From assembly GCA_946885735.1 (NCBI GenBank), contig CAMPGW010000002.1, forward strand, positions 1 to 64,000: a stretch of 64,000 nucleotides of DNA. Direction: 5' to 3'. Origin of the DNA: an uncultured Gammaproteobacteria bacterium. Lineage in GTDB: Bacteria; Pseudomonadota; Gammaproteobacteria; Xanthomonadales; Xanthomonadaceae. The notes beneath the pieces are model-generated. The model saw nothing but the letters and a program-made list of their open reading frames with translations, was not told where the DNA came from and searched no databases. A program made the position numbers and the translations under genes. Each line of letters begins with the position of its first letter. The first letter of the stretch is position 1. Below are positions 62,781 through 64,000 of the stretch, one piece after another.

Positions 62781-62888
62781 TCAGTCGATGGTGTCGCGTC
62801 CTTCGAACACGCATGGCGCGAACGAGACCGCGCCGCGCATGGGCTGCGCGGTGTTGCCGTAGTCGGCGATGAGGCGTTGGGTCGACAT
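62781..62888 (-). CDS. Small gene encoding a 35-residue peptide
   Basis: Begins MSTQRLIADYGN and ends CVFEGRDTID. Thirty of 34 sense codons after the start end in G or C, as in real genes of this genome. A sigma-70-type promoter lies 55-83 bases upstream and a terminator 47 bases downstream, so it is a complete monocistronic unit on the minus strand. One cysteine, mildly acidic, no membrane helix. No Shine-Dalgarno of note (CAAGACC before ATG). The function is unknown; it could be a leader peptide or small effector protein. Confidence 0.6.
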   Translation of the reverse strand: MSTQRLIADYGNTAQPMRGAVSFAPCVFEGRDTID

Positions 62889-62942
62889 GGTCTTGGGGCT
62901 TCGTTGACGGATATTCTTCGCGGACGTCGCGAGAGGGTGCGC

Positions 62943-62971
62943 ACGATACTGCGCGTCGTGTGAAAGCGCAA
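62943..62971 (-). promoter_or_regulatory. Sigma-70-type promoter of the 35-codon gene
   Basis: On the minus strand, -35 TTGCGC (62971-62966), a 17-base spacer, and -10 TATCGT (62948-62943). Transcription would begin near 62936, giving a leader of about 48 bases. It lies 20 bases beyond the stop of the DUF2867-type gene, so it is independent of that gene. Confidence 0.7.
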
Positions 62972-62990
62972 GCGAAATTTTCGAGCGGGG

Positions 62991-64000
62991 CTACGACTCG
63001 GCTCTAAGCGTTCCAGCAGCATGATCCACCGCCAGCCGTAGCATGGATGGCGACACATAGCGCTTGTGGGTGCGATCTATCAGGGCCATATAGATCGCGC
63101 CGAACAGGTTGGTCGTGCGTACCCGCGTGCCCAGCGAAACCGTCGCGCTCCCGTCGGGATGGCGCAGCACGCCAACGCAGGAGCGGAATCTAAGGTGCTT
63201 GTCGTCGGCGCCGAGGATCACCTCGGCCCGGCGGCCATCGCGGCTCTCGCGCATCTGCAGCACCGGGAAACGACCGACGAACAACTGCGAACCCGAGGGA
63301 TCGCTCAGCAACGACGACACCGGGCAGCCGAGTGGCGAGGTGCGCAGGCCGAGCGGCTTCACCACCACGTTGCGGAACGCCATCAGGCGCGACACGGCCA
63401 GCGGGCGGTTTTCCAGGAAGCCTTCCAGCACCGCAGCCAACAGCGTGGCGCTCGATGCGCCGTCCACTTCGGCGGCCGGCAGATCAACGGTGAAGCTGTC
63501 CTCGTGCACCGGCTGGTCGAGCAACTGCCAGCGCAACAGCGAGCCCGCTTCCGGAGCGGCATGCTCCACCACGGTCCGGCCGCCACCGTTGTTGGCGAGG
63601 AAGCCGCGCGGCGTGCGCCAACGCGCAAGCAAGGCACGAACCGGACCCACCAGGCGGCGCGTCATCGCGCAGGCACGGGCCTGCAGCGAGGTGGGCGCCT
63701 CGTGCAAGGAAAGGGCGATCGTTGGCAGCTGCGTCGCATCGAGTCGCGCCAACAGCTCGCGCAACTGCACCGGCAAGACTTCGGTCAGCGTGGGGATGTT
63801 GGCCTGGTTCGCCGCCACGCGTTCGCGCAGCGCATCGTCCAGGTTGCCGCCGAGTTCGTCGGTGTGGCAGGACAGCGCGAACAGCGCCGGGTGACCGCGC
63901 CGCCTGTCCAGCGGCACGAACTGGTGCCAGGTCTCGCCTCCGAAGCGCACCACGAACAAGCTATCCGGCGGAATGTTGACCTGCTGCAAGGCCCTCACGA
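62991..64000 (-). CDS. DUF2867-type protein, 5' end outside the window
   Basis: At least 335 residues; the frame runs past the right edge, so the start is not seen. The C-terminal ~180 residues show the DUF2867 pattern: FRNVVVKPLGLRTSPLGCPV, FVGRFPVLQMRES, EVILGADDKHLRFRSCVGV and LGTRVRTTNLFGAIYMALIDRTHKRYVSP. The N-terminal part (SLFVVRFGGETWHQFVPL, then HPALFALSCHTDELGG) is a different domain with conserved-looking His and Asp, perhaps a cupin- or oxygenase-like fold; not assigned. The 35-codon gene's promoter follows its stop. Confidence 0.7.
   Translation of the reverse strand, partial: VRALQQVNIPPDSLFVVRFGGETWHQFVPLDRRRGHPALFALSCHTDELGGNLDDALRERVAANQANIPTLTEVLPVQLRELLARLDATQLPTIALSLHEAPTSLQARACAMTRRLVGPVRALLARWRTPRGFLANNGGGRTVVEHAAPEAGSLLRWQLLDQPVHEDSFTVDLPAAEVDGASSATLLAAVLEGFLENRPLAVSRLMAFRNVVVKPLGLRTSPLGCPVSSLLSDPSGSQLFVGRFPVLQMRESRDGRRAEVILGADDKHLRFRSCVGVLRHPDGSATVSLGTRVRTTNLFGAIYMALIDRTHKRYVSPSMLRLAVDHAAGTLRAES

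Overview
The window is about 64 kb of very GC-rich chromosomal DNA, densely packed and with strongly GC-ending codons. It looks like a gammaproteobacterium of the Xanthomonadaceae, close to Lysobacter or Luteimonas. Supporting this are an alpha-lytic-type serine protease precursor, a TonB-dependent receptor, many secreted peptidases and hydrolases, and numerous 4-base start/stop overlaps. I see no phage, insertion sequence, CRISPR array or rRNA operon. This is accessory-flavoured core chromosome, not an island.

Layout. 1-5.2 kb: end of lemA with its DUF2207 partner, an ECF sigma/anti-sigma-like pair, a secreted M49-like metallopeptidase and an NTF2-like protein. 5.2-9.8 kb: a TonB receptor with a Zur-like palindrome in front of it, a MerR regulator facing a DUF2938/DUF2798 pair across a perfect MerR-type operator, and a chromate-transporter-family protein. 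9.8-13.4 kb: a DUF418 membrane protein and a coupled operon of LpxH-like phosphoesterase, GT4 glycosyltransferase and diacylglycerol kinase. 13.4-25.6 kb: secreted TPR protein, M20 hydrolase with altered metal ligands, DUF1801, an EcsC/lipase/hydrolase operon, alpha-lytic protease, luciferase-like monooxygenase, OmpW-like porin, a gluzincin and an ATP-grasp enzyme. 25.6-29.2 kb: a cluster of RNA-modification genes (RluF-like, TrmY-like, RluA-like) plus a phospholipase D.

29.2-45.4 kb: YgjP-like peptidase, amidohydrolase, an ArsR/SRPBCC operon with its operator, CPBP protease, a 1,396-residue Calx-beta protein, an ABC exporter whose permease is fused to an M1 aminopeptidase, a seven-helix membrane protein, a DUF411 protein and two small proteins. 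45.4-53.7 kb: a ClpP-fold lipoprotein, then a complete Mrp/Mnh-type cation/proton antiporter operon (AB-C-D-E-F-G) led by a double-domain universal stress protein. 53.7-64 kb: Rnk, a VOC protein, a coupled S58 peptidase/ankyrin/esterase trio, a CadC-type regulator with TPRs divergent from a secreted protein, an SPFH protein, tRNA-Arg with a degenerate tRNA-like neighbour, a 35-codon gene with its own promoter and terminator, and a truncated DUF2867 protein.

The most interesting points are four. The RluF-like and TrmY-like genes lie 2 bases apart, which suggests a U to pseudouridine to N1-methylpseudouridine pathway in a bacterium. The 35-codon unit at 62.7-63.0 kb is too short for ordinary gene callers. 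The tRNA-like sequence abutting tRNA-Arg has lost its acceptor stem. Two large or secreted enzymes (the M20 hydrolase and the nuclease-like tail of the Calx-beta protein) have lost expected catalytic residues. All family names come from reading motifs; no database search was run.
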